This document shows, in pieces, positions 1-9,746 of a stretch of 54,066 nucleotides of DNA (its first letter is position 1; each line of letters begins with the position of its first letter). The stretch spans positions 1-54,066 of the forward strand of contig MAAM01000015.1 in assembly GCA_002162695.1 (NCBI GenBank). The letters are read 5' to 3'. Made by a program: the position numbers and the translations under genes. Below the pieces are notes generated by a model, which saw nothing but the letters and a program-made list of their open reading frames with translations, did no database searches and had not been told where the DNA came from. This DNA is from Cycloclasticus sp. 46_120_T64. GTDB lineage: Bacteria; Pseudomonadota; Gammaproteobacteria; Methylococcales; Cycloclasticaceae.

Positions 1-286
1 CTTAAAAACTGTCTTTAACAACCGTCTCGCCGTTTGGAGATGCGCATTATAGGCACTTCACAAACCAGGTCAATGCCTTTTTTCGGTTTATTTGAATATT
101 ATTTATAAGTCTTTGTTATACACAGGGTTTTGTTACGGGCAAATCTTAGGTAGATGGTTATAGCTATACAAGCAAGCAAACATTAGGCGCAAGACAAGCG
201 CTATGCACCCCCCCTTATTAAGTGAAGCTCCCGCCTCGGCACTCTCGCTTATAGAGTCATTAGCTTAGCCCTCTATTATATAGGTG
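1..286. other. Left-edge non-coding stretch
   Basis: No convincing gene lies here. The stretch is downstream of the large sensor kinase on the minus strand. It holds a C-rich run near 207-214 and a 14-base motif at 225-238 that recurs at 45939-45952 upstream of the DEAD-box helicase gene. I see no strong rho-independent terminator. Confidence 0.5.
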
Positions 287-3200
287 CTAGGGCAGCCACT
301 TTATTAACGCCTCCTCGAGTAACTGCGGATTAATCGGTTTAGCCAGATGGGCGTTCATGCCTACATCAGCGCAATGCTGCACATCGCTGTCCATTGCATT
401 CGCCGTCATCGCCACAATAGGTATTGCGTGCTGGATAACACTGGATTGCAAATCACGAATAAGTTTTGTCGCTGCAAAACCATCCATCACCGGCATTTGA
501 CAATCCATAAAGACTAAATCATATTCCTGCTCGCTTAGCACGTTAATGGCCTCTTGACCATCGGCCACCACATCCACAGTCAAACCCAACTGCTCCAACA
601 TCCCCCTAGCGACCATTTGATTGGTGATAACATCTTCAACCACCAATACTTTTGCATCAAATGTCGATTCGCCCTGCGCGGTATATCGTGTCAGCATCCC
701 GTGATCATCACCCTTCAAACCATTGAGTTGCAGTAAGGTATTATGCAGTTCCACCTGATCAACGGGCTTAGTCAAATAAGCATCAAAGCCAATCGCTTTC
801 ATCGCCTTAGCATCCCCCCTCTTTGCTTGCGAGGTTAGCATCATTAAACGCGTGTTGTTATGTGCTGGGTCATGCCTAATGAATGTTGCGAGCTGCGCTC
901 CATCCATAAAGGGCATTTGCATATCAATAATAGCTATTGAGTAGGGGCAGCCCTTTACTACCGCTACGTTCATCGCAGATAAAGCCTGTTCACCGCTGGT
1001 TACGGCGACACAATCAATTTGCCAAGTCAGACATAGCTGCTCAAGTAACTCACAGTTAGTCTGGTTGTCATCAACAATAAGAACACGTTCGTGAGTTAAA
1101 CTCACCGTAGACCTCGGCTCTATCGCGTATTCACTGGCCTCCAATTGAACTGAGAAATAGAAGACAGAACCTTCATTGATGGTACTTTCAACCCTGATAC
1201 TCCCCCCCATCAACTCGACCAACTGCTTGGCGATGGACAAACCTAGGCCGGTACCACCGAATTTACGGGTTGTTGAACTATCCGCCTGAGTAAATCGCTC
1301 GAACAGACCCACCTGATCCTCGGCGGTTAAACCGATCCCCGTATCTAATATCTTCGCTTGAAGCTGCAGACCGGTATCACTTTCAACAACCTCCACACTA
1401 ACCGAGACCTCACCTTTTTCAGTAAACTTTATCGCGTTACCAATCAGGTTAGCGAACACTTGTTTAATACGCCCCGGATCCCCCCTGTACCATCTCGCAT
1501 CCACTCGGTTCGAAGGGCAAATAAATTCCACCCCCTTCTCCTCTGCTCGATATGCCATAGAAGCCGCCACATCAAACACCAGCACCCTTAGGTCAAAATC
1601 AATGATCTCAACATCCAACTGCCCCGCCTCTACTTTAGAAAAGTCTAAAATATCGTTAATGATCGATAACAGCAAACCTCCAGAACGGGTAATTGTTGAC
1701 AGAAACCCTCGCTGCTCCTCATTTAGCTCGGTCGTTTCAAGCAAGTGCGCCATCCCCAGCACCCCATTCATCGGCGTACGGATTTCATGACTCATGGTTG
1801 CCAAAAACTGCGTCTTCGCAATTGACGCGGCCTCGGCATCATCCTTGGCTGTCTGCAGAAACACCGCCTGGTGTTCTAAGGCCGCAGCCGTCTGCTTAAC
1901 CCGCTCACGGCTCGATGCTAATTGTTCCGTCATCCTATTAAACGAGTCAGCCAGCTTGCCGATCTCATCCTGACTATCCAACGCTAGCAGCGTTGAAAAA
2001 TCCCCACCAGCGACCCTTCGAGTCCCCTCTTCTAATCTTCGCAAGGAAGTCAACACCACTTTCAATAAATACCAGCCAGCAAACGCAGCGAATAGCGTCG
2101 CCAGCAAAGTAGCGAAAACCGTTAAGTACTGGGTTCGCGATACCGCCTGCGCTGCCTCCGCAGACCGACTTTCTATCAGCGTTTTCTCAACCTGGATAAA
2201 TTCAGCGATATCCCGCCTTATTGAATCAATAATATTCTTGCCGGTCTCTCGCTCAATCAAACGAATGACATCCCCCATCGAAGCCGTCGTGCGGCCAAGC
2301 TTGCGGCGCAAATTTATTTCGGGCTCACCCGCCTGCAAACGCCATTCATGTACCTTGTCGCGCAAGACCGCTATTTTGGCCTGCATCGTTTCAAGCTGAT
2401 AACCATTCCGCAGTAATTCTCGAAGCACAGAGAAGTTCTGCTTACTTGCCTTCAAAGCGCGCCGGTAAGGCTGCAAAAACTCATCTTTACCCGTCAGAAT
2501 AAAACCTCGCTGACCGGTTTCCATATCGACGATGTCTTTCGAAATAGCCATCAAGGTTATTTCAGCCGTTTCATTTTGCGCTCGCTTAAAAATAAGCCTA
2601 AGAACTTCTTGCTGATACCTAATATCATCCAATACACCTTTACCCAAACCCTTAGTTAAGACTTTTTCGATATCGGTGAATTTACCTTGCCCCGCATCAA
2701 CACGCCGACGTAATGCTATCTCTGGCATCGCCGCCCTCTTTTGCCAATCATTAAAGCCTGCCTCGATCAAGTCAACTTTCGCTAACACAGCCTCCACATC
2801 AAAAGCTTGATGAGTGATATTAACCAACTCTGCAAGCGATAAGCGCAAAGATATAATTCCCTCGTTATAAGGCTGCAAGAAAGACTCATCGTTAGAAATA
2901 ATATAACCACGCTGCCCTGTTTCCTGATCTACTAAATATTTTTCAACTTGAAGAACAAGATTAACGGCTTTCTGATTCCGCGCTTTATTGAAATCCTGCT
3001 TCATATCAGCAAGCAAGACCCTCGCTTCATCAAGAATACGCTTACCCTCTCCCTTCTTTAGTACAGTCTGTATCTGTGATGCTGCTGAAGACCGACTTAC
3101 CAGCGAGCCAGTTGCCGAATTCATCTGCACAGATACCCCATCCTGCCACTGCTGAAGCTTAGATCGCAATGTTCCCAGGTCTTTTTTCAACTCAGCTGAG

Positions 3201-4774
3201 GGAGTTTTTCCAATGACAACAGCGAGCCCGACAAATAACTCTGCGGTCATTTGCTGGCCACGAATAAATAGCTGCCGATATTTATCATCTTTAGTAATCA
3301 AATAGTGCAAAGCATGAGCTTGCTGCGTAGCAAGGTTATTTGCCAGGCTCAATACAACCGTCCGGCCTTTCAACAAGGCTGCCGATAATAATTTCTTTTC
3401 CAACTGACCCATTAATAATTTACTCGCCGTCAAGGCCTCAGTATTGACCCCAAGCTCAACCGATCGCTGTAAAAACTCCATCGGCGAAAGACCCGACTTA
3501 TTAACCTCTCTACGCGCCTCAATTTCCACTGTCGCCGCCTCTAAGCGCCAACGAGCGATCTCTACCTCCAACACAGCCACTCGCCTCATCACATCAGCCT
3601 TACTATAAGAATTCTCCACGATCGACTTTAACGCCGCAACATGATCAGTAAAATCCTGTTTGCCTTTGTTAAAAGGCTTTAAGAAAGACTCCTCACCGGT
3701 GAGCAAAAAGCCGCGCTGCCCCGTCTCTTGGTCGACCAGAGATTTACTTATCAAGATAACTAACAACTGAGCCCGTTCATTCTGTGACGTCAGATAGAGG
3801 CCATTTAGTTCAGCCAACGTGCGGCGCAACTCATCAAAAATATCTTTCCCACGACCCTCCCCTAGTAAGGCATTAATCTTGCTAAACAAAGCCTCAGCCT
3901 CAGCCTCAGCCGCAGCCGCAGCCTCAGCTAAACGAATTTTTTGCGTCTTTCGCAGCTTAATTTCAGGTTCAGCCGACTCGATTAACCAGCGTTCGGCCAG
4001 TTGCTCAACTCGCGCTATTAACTCTATGACTTGAGGGGCGTCGGGTGCCTGTAACACCAACGATTTGAGTTCACTTATATGCCGCTGTGAATTCTTTTGG
4101 CCGCTAATATAAGGTTCTAGAAACGACTCATCCCCGGTAATAAGAAATCCCCGTTCTCCCGTTTCTTGATCAACAACATCCTTGAGGATCGATATCAGAA
4201 GATTTACCGCGCGTTGACTGTCGGCCGTCACGAATAATTCATCAAGCTCAGCCACAATATTCCGGATATTATCCAAAATATTCTTTCCTGCCTTATTGTT
4301 CAATAAGTCTTGAATATGATCCAAACTGACCGTTGCTAGCTGAACTTTCCGCCTTACCGCTATTTCAGGGTTCGCTGCGAGCAGCATCCATTGCTGAGCT
4401 TGCTCATCGATTTTATCCAGCTTTTCGACTTGGCTAGGGTTATCAGCCACTAAGCGCTTTAGGTCAGCGACTTCTACACTCCAGTGCTTCTTAGCCGTTA
4501 GGTAAGGTTCAAGAAAAACATCCTTACCGGTAATTAAAAACCCTCGCTCACCGGTTTCCATATTTAACATTGAAGCTTGCAGTTCGTGAGCACCCGCGAT
4601 GACCTCTTGGGTATGCTGAACCCATTGGTTCGTTTCCACCAGGTTTCGGGTATTGATGAAGGCTGTCGTCGATAAGGCAACCATTAATCCGATAGGCAGG
4701 GCAAAGCCTGCTATCATTTTTTTCTGAAAACTGAGCTTATTAAAAGCTCCGCTCAACATTGCCCAGCTCACCAT
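287..4774 (-). CDS. Hybrid sensor histidine kinase with six CHASE3-like units
   Basis: Membrane hybrid histidine kinase of about 1495 aa. The start is the ATG at 4774, with AAGGAG four bases upstream; an in-frame ATG at 4885 has no such site. Order: transmembrane segment (about 18-40), a very long extracytoplasmic region with six CHASE3-type units about 130 aa apart, a second transmembrane segment (near 890-915), HAMP, HisKA (SHEIRTP, His near 995), HATPase (NAIKF N-box, [10 protein letters not shown]2 box) and two C-terminal receivers, each with an apparent phospho-Asp ([14 protein letters not shown]). There is no Hpt domain, so a separate phosphotransfer protein would be needed. CHASE3 is a known extracellular sensory domain; its ligand here is unknown. 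A normal kinase of this type has one CHASE3. The gene is monocistronic in appearance. The kinase call is very secure. Confidence 0.95.
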   Translation of the reverse strand: MVSWAMLSGAFNKLSFQKKMIAGFALPIGLMVALSTTAFINTRNLVETNQWVQHTQEVIAGAHELQASMLNMETGERGFLITGKDVFLEPYLTAKKHWSVEVADLKRLVADNPSQVEKLDKIDEQAQQWMLLAANPEIAVRRKVQLATVSLDHIQDLLNNKAGKNILDNIRNIVAELDELFVTADSQRAVNLLISILKDVVDQETGERGFLITGDESFLEPYISGQKNSQRHISELKSLVLQAPDAPQVIELIARVEQLAERWLIESAEPEIKLRKTQKIRLAEAAAAAEAEAEALFSKINALLGEGRGKDIFDELRRTLAELNGLYLTSQNERAQLLVILISKSLVDQETGQRGFLLTGEESFLKPFNKGKQDFTDHVAALKSIVENSYSKADVMRRVAVLEVEIARWRLEAATVEIEARREVNKSGLSPMEFLQRSVELGVNTEALTASKLLMGQLEKKLLSAALLKGRTVVLSLANNLATQQAHALHYLITKDDKYRQLFIRGQQMTAELFVGLAVVIGKTPSAELKKDLGTLRSKLQQWQDGVSVQMNSATGSLVSRSSAASQIQTVLKKGEGKRILDEARVLLADMKQDFNKARNQKAVNLVLQVEKYLVDQETGQRGYIISNDESFLQPYNEGIISLRLSLAELVNITHQAFDVEAVLAKVDLIEAGFNDWQKRAAMPEIALRRRVDAGQGKFTDIEKVLTKGLGKGVLDDIRYQQEVLRLIFKRAQNETAEITLMAISKDIVDMETGQRGFILTGKDEFLQPYRRALKASKQNFSVLRELLRNGYQLETMQAKIAVLRDKVHEWRLQAGEPEINLRRKLGRTTASMGDVIRLIERETGKNIIDSIRRDIAEFIQVEKTLIESRSAEAAQAVSRTQYLTVFATLLATLFAAFAGWYLLKVVLTSLRRLEEGTRRVAGGDFSTLLALDSQDEIGKLADSFNRMTEQLASSRERVKQTAAALEHQAVFLQTAKDDAEAASIAKTQFLATMSHEIRTPMNGVLGMAHLLETTELNEEQRGFLSTITRSGGLLLSIINDILDFSKVEAGQLDVEIIDFDLRVLVFDVAASMAYRAEEKGVEFICPSNRVDARWYRGDPGRIKQVFANLIGNAIKFTEKGEVSVSVEVVESDTGLQLQAKILDTGIGLTAEDQVGLFERFTQADSSTTRKFGGTGLGLSIAKQLVELMGGSIRVESTINEGSVFYFSVQLEASEYAIEPRSTVSLTHERVLIVDDNQTNCELLEQLCLTWQIDCVAVTSGEQALSAMNVAVVKGCPYSIAIIDMQMPFMDGAQLATFIRHDPAHNNTRLMMLTSQAKRGDAKAMKAIGFDAYLTKPVDQVELHNTLLQLNGLKGDDHGMLTRYTAQGESTFDAKVLVVEDVITNQMVARGMLEQLGLTVDVVADGQEAINVLSEQEYDLVFMDCQMPVMDGFAATKLIRDLQSSVIQHAIPIVAMTANAMDSDVQHCADVGMNAHLAKPINPQLLEEALIKWLP
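2464..4562 (-). repeat. Tandem array of six CHASE3-like protein units
   Basis: The core ETGxRGF(L/I)(L/I)TG...FL.PY recurs at about 4503-4562, 4111-4170, 3673-3732, 2869-2931 and 2464-2526. A degenerate copy near 3264-3315 ([13 protein letters not shown]) lacks the ETGxRG part. Spacing is regular at about 390-440 bp. Each core is followed by a conserved W-x-x-x-A..PEI..R segment. This is a repeat at protein level; the DNA copies have diverged. Confidence 0.85.
3891..3926 (-). repeat. In-frame hexanucleotide repeat (GCCTCA/GCCGCA) x6
   Basis: Six consecutive hexamers, GCCTCA or GCCGCA, lie inside the kinase gene. They encode an Ala/Glu-rich helical stretch ([12 protein letters not shown]). 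Copy-number change would add or remove two residues without a frameshift. Confidence 0.85.
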
Positions 4775-5060
4775 AACGCTCCTTGTTTTCAACCCGCCCA
4801 TGCGAAAATTATAGTCTTTAACCCCACTTATGCTATGGGCAGATAAATAAATACCGCAGATAAGGGCAAGCTCATTCATTAACAAGCGCGTGCCCGCTCA
4901 ATACGTCAAACCTTACACGTTGATCATTAAAGAAGCACTCATTTAAACAATGCGGGGTTCGCTCGGATTAGATCTAGCGAAAGCATGACCAAACGAGGAA
5001 AAGAAAAAGAGGCTGCGGCGAATGAGTAACACTCAAAGAGCCGGCGCTTTAGCGGTTAAA

Positions 5061-5148
5061 TGGTGGAGAGAGAGGGATTCGAACCCTCGGTACCTTGCGG
5101 TACACACACTTTCCAAGCGTGCTCATTCGGCCACTCTGACATCTCTCC
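5061..5148 (-). tRNA. tRNA-Ser (anticodon GGA)
   Basis: The minus strand folds as a class II tRNA. The acceptor stem GGAGAGA pairs with TCTCTCC. The anticodon loop TTGGAAA gives anticodon GGA (serine UCC/UCU). There is a long variable arm (GTACCGCAAGGTAC), a T arm GAGGG-TTCGAAT-CCCTC, and an encoded 3' CCA. The discriminator base is A, where the bacterial tRNA-Ser genes I know have G. The 88-nt span includes CCA. Confidence 0.95.
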
Positions 5149-5188
5149 ATTAACAGTTCAAACATGCACCGCTGTGTTTGAGCCGTGC

Positions 5189-5194
5189 ATTATA
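5189..5194 (-). promoter_or_regulatory. Likely -10 box of the tRNA-Ser promoter
   Basis: On the minus strand TATAAT is followed by a GC-rich discriminator (GCACGGC), as in stringently controlled stable-RNA promoters. The inferred start lies about 35 nt before the mature tRNA. No good -35 box is visible at the usual spacing. Confidence 0.45.
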
Positions 5195-5223
5195 TCAGTT
5201 ATATTTCAATTATGCCGATTGAT

Positions 5224-7092
5224 TTATTCGGCCATCGCCTCGAGTTCTTCCCAACGCTGATACTTCAACTGTAAGTCTTTATCCATGGCCGTTAGTTCAT
5301 CCATTTTAGCTTGTACCTCAAGCCGATCACCGGCATGAAACTCAGCCTTAGCGGTTAGCGTCTGTAACTCACCGAGCTTTTCTTCTAAGACTTCAATCTC
5401 TTTAGGCAAGGATTCAAGCTCTTTTTTTATTTTAAAACTTAACTTAGGTTTTGCTTTCGACGTCGTCGCCACGGCTGCTTTTACCTCTTTGACCGACTGC
5501 TCCGCTGACGTCCCCTTTATCAGCTGCGCCCAATCAGGTATCTCACCCACATAATCGGTTATTTTGCCATCACCTTCAAAGAACCAGAAGCTGGTGACAA
5601 CATTTTCTAAGAATTTCCGGTCATGACTCACTAAGATAATTGTTCCATCGTAGTCAATCAGTAATTCTTCCAATAACTCCAGCGTTTCTACGTCCAAGTC
5701 ATTGGTTGGCTCATCCATCACGATGAAGTTAGCGGGTTGGCTAAACAGTTTTGCCAGCATAATTCGGTTACGCTCTCCACCAGAAAGCACTTTCGCTGGT
5801 GAACGCGCTCGCTCGGGTGCAAATAAGAAGTCGCCCAAGTAGCTAATGATATGTCGATCTCGACCATTAATGGTGATGCTATCTCGTCCTTCAGAAACAA
5901 GGTCTATCACTGTTTTCTCAAGGTCCAAGGTATCTCGGTGCTGATCAAAATAAGCCGCTTTCAACTTCGTACCTTGTTTTACCGAACCCGAGTCGATCTC
6001 TATTTCCCCGAGTAAGGCTTTAATTAGGGTGCTTTTACCGACCCCATTAGGCCCGACCAAACCGACACGATCACCGCGCATTAAGCGGCATGAAAAGTCA
6101 GAGACCATTTTTTTACCCGCGTAAGCAACATTAATTCCTTCCGCGTCAATAACCAATTTACCGGAACGCTCACCCTGCTCAACTTCAATTTTAGCTGGGC
6201 CGGCTAGGTTTCTACGATCGGCACGCTCCTTACGTAAACTTTGCAGGGCACGAACACGGCCTTCATTACGCGTACGCCGCGCTTTAATACCCTGCCTGAT
6301 CCACACTTCTTCACGCGCTAGTTTTTTATCAAATTCGGCATTGGTTTTAGCTTCTGATTCTAAGGCCGCCGCTTTGCGCTCAAGGTATTGCTCATAACTA
6401 CATGACCAACTGGTTAACTGACCACGGTCAATTTCAATAATACGCTTGGCGATATTTTGTAGGAACACCCGATCATGGGTAATGCAGACCACCGCCCCGC
6501 GGAAGCTTTCGAGTTGTTTTTCCAGCCAGACGATTGTTTCCATATCTAAATGATTGGTTGGCTCATCGAGTAACAACACATCGGGTTCAACCACTAAAGC
6601 GCGCGCCAAACCAACTCGACGTTTCCAACCACCGGAGAGTTCTTTAACGTGCTTTTCTGGCGGTAAGTTTAAGCGACTAAGAACGGAATCTACCCGTTGC
6701 TGTAAAGACCAGCCGTCCTGCGCCTCGAATTTTTGTTGCAATACGCCGAGGGCATCCAGGTCTACATTGGGATCAAGTAACATCTCGTGGTATTGAGAAA
6801 TTAAATGCCCAACTTCACCCAAGCTATCGGCAACCGCTTCATAAATGGTTGATTCTTCGGGTAGCTGTGGTGACTGCTCCAACGTTGACACAACCACACC
6901 GGCTTGCCGCCATACTTGACCCGAATCGGGTAAGACCTCACCGGCTAACACTTTTAATAAGGTCGACTTACCTTCACCGTTTCGACCAATAAGGCCCACT
7001 CGTTCTTGTTCATCTATTTGTAAATCAGCTTGGTCGAGTACCGGCTTTAGGCCGAAGGCGACGCTAACGTTATCGAGTTTTAGTAAAGGCAT
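5224..7092 (-). CDS. uup: ABC-F ATPase Uup
   Basis: Soluble ABC-F protein of 622 aa. In E. coli, Uup is linked to ribosome function and to precise excision of transposons. Two ATPase domains are visible. The first has Walker A GRNGEGKST, signature LSGGWKRR and DEPTNHLD. The second has Walker A GPNGVGKST, signature LSGGERNR and DEPTNDLD. The ABC-F linker lies between them, and a charged coiled-coil C-terminal domain (about 555-622) is typical of Uup rather than of EttA or YbiT. The start is ATG. The gene begins 2 bp after the CinA-like gene ends, so the two are probably cotranscribed. Confidence 0.93.
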   Translation of the reverse strand: MPLLKLDNVSVAFGLKPVLDQADLQIDEQERVGLIGRNGEGKSTLLKVLAGEVLPDSGQVWRQAGVVVSTLEQSPQLPEESTIYEAVADSLGEVGHLISQYHEMLLDPNVDLDALGVLQQKFEAQDGWSLQQRVDSVLSRLNLPPEKHVKELSGGWKRRVGLARALVVEPDVLLLDEPTNHLDMETIVWLEKQLESFRGAVVCITHDRVFLQNIAKRIIEIDRGQLTSWSCSYEQYLERKAAALESEAKTNAEFDKKLAREEVWIRQGIKARRTRNEGRVRALQSLRKERADRRNLAGPAKIEVEQGERSGKLVIDAEGINVAYAGKKMVSDFSCRLMRGDRVGLVGPNGVGKSTLIKALLGEIEIDSGSVKQGTKLKAAYFDQHRDTLDLEKTVIDLVSEGRDSITINGRDRHIISYLGDFLFAPERARSPAKVLSGGERNRIMLAKLFSQPANFIVMDEPTNDLDVETLELLEELLIDYDGTIILVSHDRKFLENVVTSFWFFEGDGKITDYVGEIPDWAQLIKGTSAEQSVKEVKAAVATTSKAKPKLSFKIKKELESLPKEIEVLEEKLGELQTLTAKAEFHAGDRLEVQAKMDELTAMDKDLQLKYQRWEELEAMAE

Positions 7093-7094
7093 AG

Positions 7095-8303
7095 TTATAA
7101 ATCCAAAAGGTATTTTCTTAAAAAGTTGAATGTTGTGGCACTGGCAATGAGCTGCTGTCGCTGCCCACGGCCTTTAATCACTTGGCTCATGGAGCGTTGA
7201 TATGGCTCACCAGCAATCGCTAGGTAAATCGTCACTTTATTATCGTCCGTCCTATCAAACAACTGCACCAAACTAATCGCCGCATCGGTATTAGTGTGCT
7301 CTTGCTGAGCTATTTCTATCGCTAAGGATTCGTTTAATGTTTTTTGCTGTGTTTTATATTGCAGCAATATATCGTCAGGGTATGGGTAGATAATGCTACG
7401 TATCAACCAATCGGCATTGCATTGACGTGATATATCACCTTTCGACAAGGTTTCAAGCAAATTCAGGCTCATTTGTTTTTCAGCCATCAGTTGGTCGACA
7501 CAATCGGCAATATTTTTAACCGAGCGCCCAAGGCCATCAATGGCAAACACACAATGGCCTAAAACGGCGTCAATTTCATCGACCCAATGCCTAATAAGAG
7601 CCCCGTCATAACTGATTGGGAATAACAGTTTTAATTCAATTTCTGGCAAGCCGGCTCTAAAGCTGACTCGAATATCATCGGCGATATCAACCCCGTCTAT
7701 CACTTGCTGAATGCTAGATTCACCCATGCCTAAAATTCTAAAGGTGACTAGCGTTGGCGCGTCAATCTCGAAATGACTTTGCATGTCGGCTAACACCGTC
7801 GCCTGCATCATTTGATTCATTTCATAAGGCACACCCGGCATACAATAAAAACGGCAGACCTTGCCTTGTCCAATAAACCCCGGAGCCGTACCCCAGTGGT
7901 TATCAATCCGACTAGCATTTTCCGGCAAGAAGGCTTGTTTGCGATTAACCGCCGCCATCTCCGCATTCATTTTGGCAAAGTACTCGGTCATCATGCGGAG
8001 TGCTTCGTCATCAAAAACCAGGTCCTGAGAAAATGCTTTAGCAAAGGCTTCAACCGTCAAGTCATCTTGCGTAGGCCCAAGCCCACCGGTACACAGGCAG
8101 ATATCCGCCAGCGCATCAATTTCCTGTAATACCGTAACGAGTTCATCGAGCTCATCCGCCACCGTGATATGACGTACCACATCAAAGCCCAAGGTTCGAC
8201 AATGATCCGCTAACACCGCCGCATTGGTATCGACAATTGAGCCGGTAATCACCTCATCGCCCTGAGAAAAAATAACCGCTTTGGGTCTTATTGATTTATC
8301 CAT
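7095..8303 (-). CDS. CinA-family protein with degenerate C-terminal half
   Basis: Protein of 402 aa. The N-terminal half is a clear MoCF/CinA domain (GDEVITGSIVDTN near residue 15; CTGGLGPTQDD near 69; YCMPGVPYEM near 155). This fold acts as a nucleotide (ADP-ribose/CoA) pyrophosphatase in CinA. The C-terminal half should be the PncC-type NMN amidase with an ESCTGG motif. At that place it reads ETLSKG, so amidase activity is probably lost. The gene overlaps the DUF2797 gene upstream by 8 bp and sits 2 bp before uup. E. coli YfaY is a comparable CinA paralogue. An active PncC elsewhere in the genome would fit. Confidence 0.8.
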   Translation of the reverse strand: MDKSIRPKAVIFSQGDEVITGSIVDTNAAVLADHCRTLGFDVVRHITVADELDELVTVLQEIDALADICLCTGGLGPTQDDLTVEAFAKAFSQDLVFDDEALRMMTEYFAKMNAEMAAVNRKQAFLPENASRIDNHWGTAPGFIGQGKVCRFYCMPGVPYEMNQMMQATVLADMQSHFEIDAPTLVTFRILGMGESSIQQVIDGVDIADDIRVSFRAGLPEIELKLLFPISYDGALIRHWVDEIDAVLGHCVFAIDGLGRSVKNIADCVDQLMAEKQMSLNLLETLSKGDISRQCNADWLIRSIIYPYPDDILLQYKTQQKTLNESLAIEIAQQEHTNTDAAISLVQLFDRTDDNKVTIYLAIAGEPYQRSMSQVIKGRGQRQQLIASATTFNFLRKYLLDL

Positions 8304-9114
8304 CGAATCGAATATGGTAACTAGTAAATTTACGAATATTCAGCACCCCAGTGTCCAAAATGAGGTACTGCCCTTTGATGCCTAATAACACACCTTCAAC
8401 GTCGGCGGTTTTGTCGAAATTAAACGATGTCACTTTTGTTGGGTACTCCAATACCGGGTACTCAATCGTGACGGGGCTAGCATCCGGTAGTAATTCGATC
8501 TGGCCTTCACCGTTAGCCTGCTGAAGCTCACTCAAGGCATCGCTCGCTAAAACAAGTAAGCGCGCTCTCTCTTCTTCAAGGTTTCTAGGTTCAGCTTGCC
8601 CCTTGAGCATTTTACGCCAATCTGTTTTGTCTCCCACGTGTTGCTTCAGGGCCATTTCTACTTGGCCTGATTGTAAGCGCGTTTTGACTTTAAATATCGC
8701 CAGTGCTTGGGTGGCGCCTTGGTCGATCCAACGGGTGGGCACTTGCGTATGCCGAGTAATCCCCACTTTCAGCCCCGATGAGTTGGCTAAATAAACGTAA
8801 TGATCTTGAAAGCAATGCGTTTCTCCCCACTGCGGCTCTCGACACGTTCCGAGGTGGTAGTGGCAGGTTTCCGGCTTCATGATACAGAGGTCACACTGTG
8901 CCAGCTTCCTCATACAAGGGTAACAGAAGCCTTGGCTATAACTCTTTTTGGTTTTTTTACCACAGTTAGAGCAATTAATTTCTCCGAGATAAGTCAGCTT
9001 AATTCGTTTACCCAAGTACGGGGTTAACGAAATTAATTCGTCACCAATCGGCAAACTATACTCAACCGGCGAAGCCAACACCGTTTGCATTTTCTTTATC
9101 TGACCTTCAATCAT
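8296..9114 (-). CDS. DUF2797 zinc-binding protein
   Basis: Protein of 272 aa from the ATG at 9114; a TTG one codon earlier is also open. It matches the DUF2797 family. Two N-terminal cysteine pairs (CSNC, CYPC) are followed by CDLC and scattered Cys/His residues, so it probably binds zinc. A central segment (VYLANSSGLKVGITR) resembles a GIY-YIG-like core. No function is established for the family. The start overlaps the end of yqiA by 8 bp, and the gene is in the same operon as the CinA-like protein and uup. Confidence 0.8.
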   Translation of the reverse strand: MIEGQIKKMQTVLASPVEYSLPIGDELISLTPYLGKRIKLTYLGEINCSNCGKKTKKSYSQGFCYPCMRKLAQCDLCIMKPETCHYHLGTCREPQWGETHCFQDHYVYLANSSGLKVGITRHTQVPTRWIDQGATQALAIFKVKTRLQSGQVEMALKQHVGDKTDWRKMLKGQAEPRNLEEERARLLVLASDALSELQQANGEGQIELLPDASPVTIEYPVLEYPTKVTSFNFDKTADVEGVLLGIKGQYLILDTGVLNIRKFTSYHIRFDG

Positions 9115-9685
9115 CAATCTGCCCTATTAAAAAGTTAAATGTCGCTGCTAAATAGTCTTCGTAGTCGTCGAAACCATGGTTACCGCCTTCGATGACCATT
9201 TGTTCACTGCGCTGGTAATAATCGACACCTTGCCGATAATCAAGCACCTCATCCCCTGTTTGGGTTAACAATAAAAGGTTTTCAGGGTGCGCCAACTGTG
9301 GCAAGTACATCCCCTTCAATTGCTGAAGGTGCTGCTCAGTAAATTCAAACACTTGCCCAGTATGGTAGTTTTCATTATTCCCCAAGCGAGCCGCCAGTAA
9401 CTCATACGCTTTCACCGCTGGGTTTATCAACACGCCTTTTTTACGATATTTTTCCGCTAAATAAGTACTATAAAAACCGCCTAAGGAGCTGCCAATCACT
9501 GCCCAGTTTTCTGACTGCAGTGTTTCAATATGCGCTTCAATTAAGGACATCGCTGCTTGAGGGGAAAACGGCAAATCGACCAAGAATAGACTGTGTTGTG
9601 GATGCTGCTCCACAAACTGTTTGACTAACTGCGCTTTGAAAGACGCCGCCGAACTTCCAAAACCATGTAAATAAATGAAGTGCAA
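9107..9685 (-). CDS. yqiA: YqiA/YcfP-family alpha/beta-hydrolase (esterase)
   Basis: Small alpha/beta-hydrolase of 192 aa of the UPF0227 family. It starts YLHGFGSS, has the nucleophile elbow GSSLGG near residue 64, an Asp region (TQTGDEVLDY) and the catalytic His in GGNHGFDDYE near 169. E. coli YqiA hydrolyses short acyl esters; the natural substrate is unknown. The start codon is TTG at 9685; length and alignment with E. coli YqiA support it. The gene is the first of a four-gene overlapping run ending in uup. Confidence 0.85.
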   Translation of the reverse strand: MHFIYLHGFGSSAASFKAQLVKQFVEQHPQHSLFLVDLPFSPQAAMSLIEAHIETLQSENWAVIGSSLGGFYSTYLAEKYRKKGVLINPAVKAYELLAARLGNNENYHTGQVFEFTEQHLQQLKGMYLPQLAHPENLLLLTQTGDEVLDYRQGVDYYQRSEQMVIEGGNHGFDDYEDYLAATFNFLIGQIDD

Positions 9686-9746
9686 AAGACACCCGAGGGT
9701 AGAATAAAGCCGCTAGGATAACCGACCCGCTACAGCGCCGCCATGC

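Noticed and set aside
2464-4562. Regular 400-bp repeat as a CRISPR or DNA satellite
   Set aside because: Similarity is at protein level only, inside one long frame. The DNA copies are diverged and there are no spacers.
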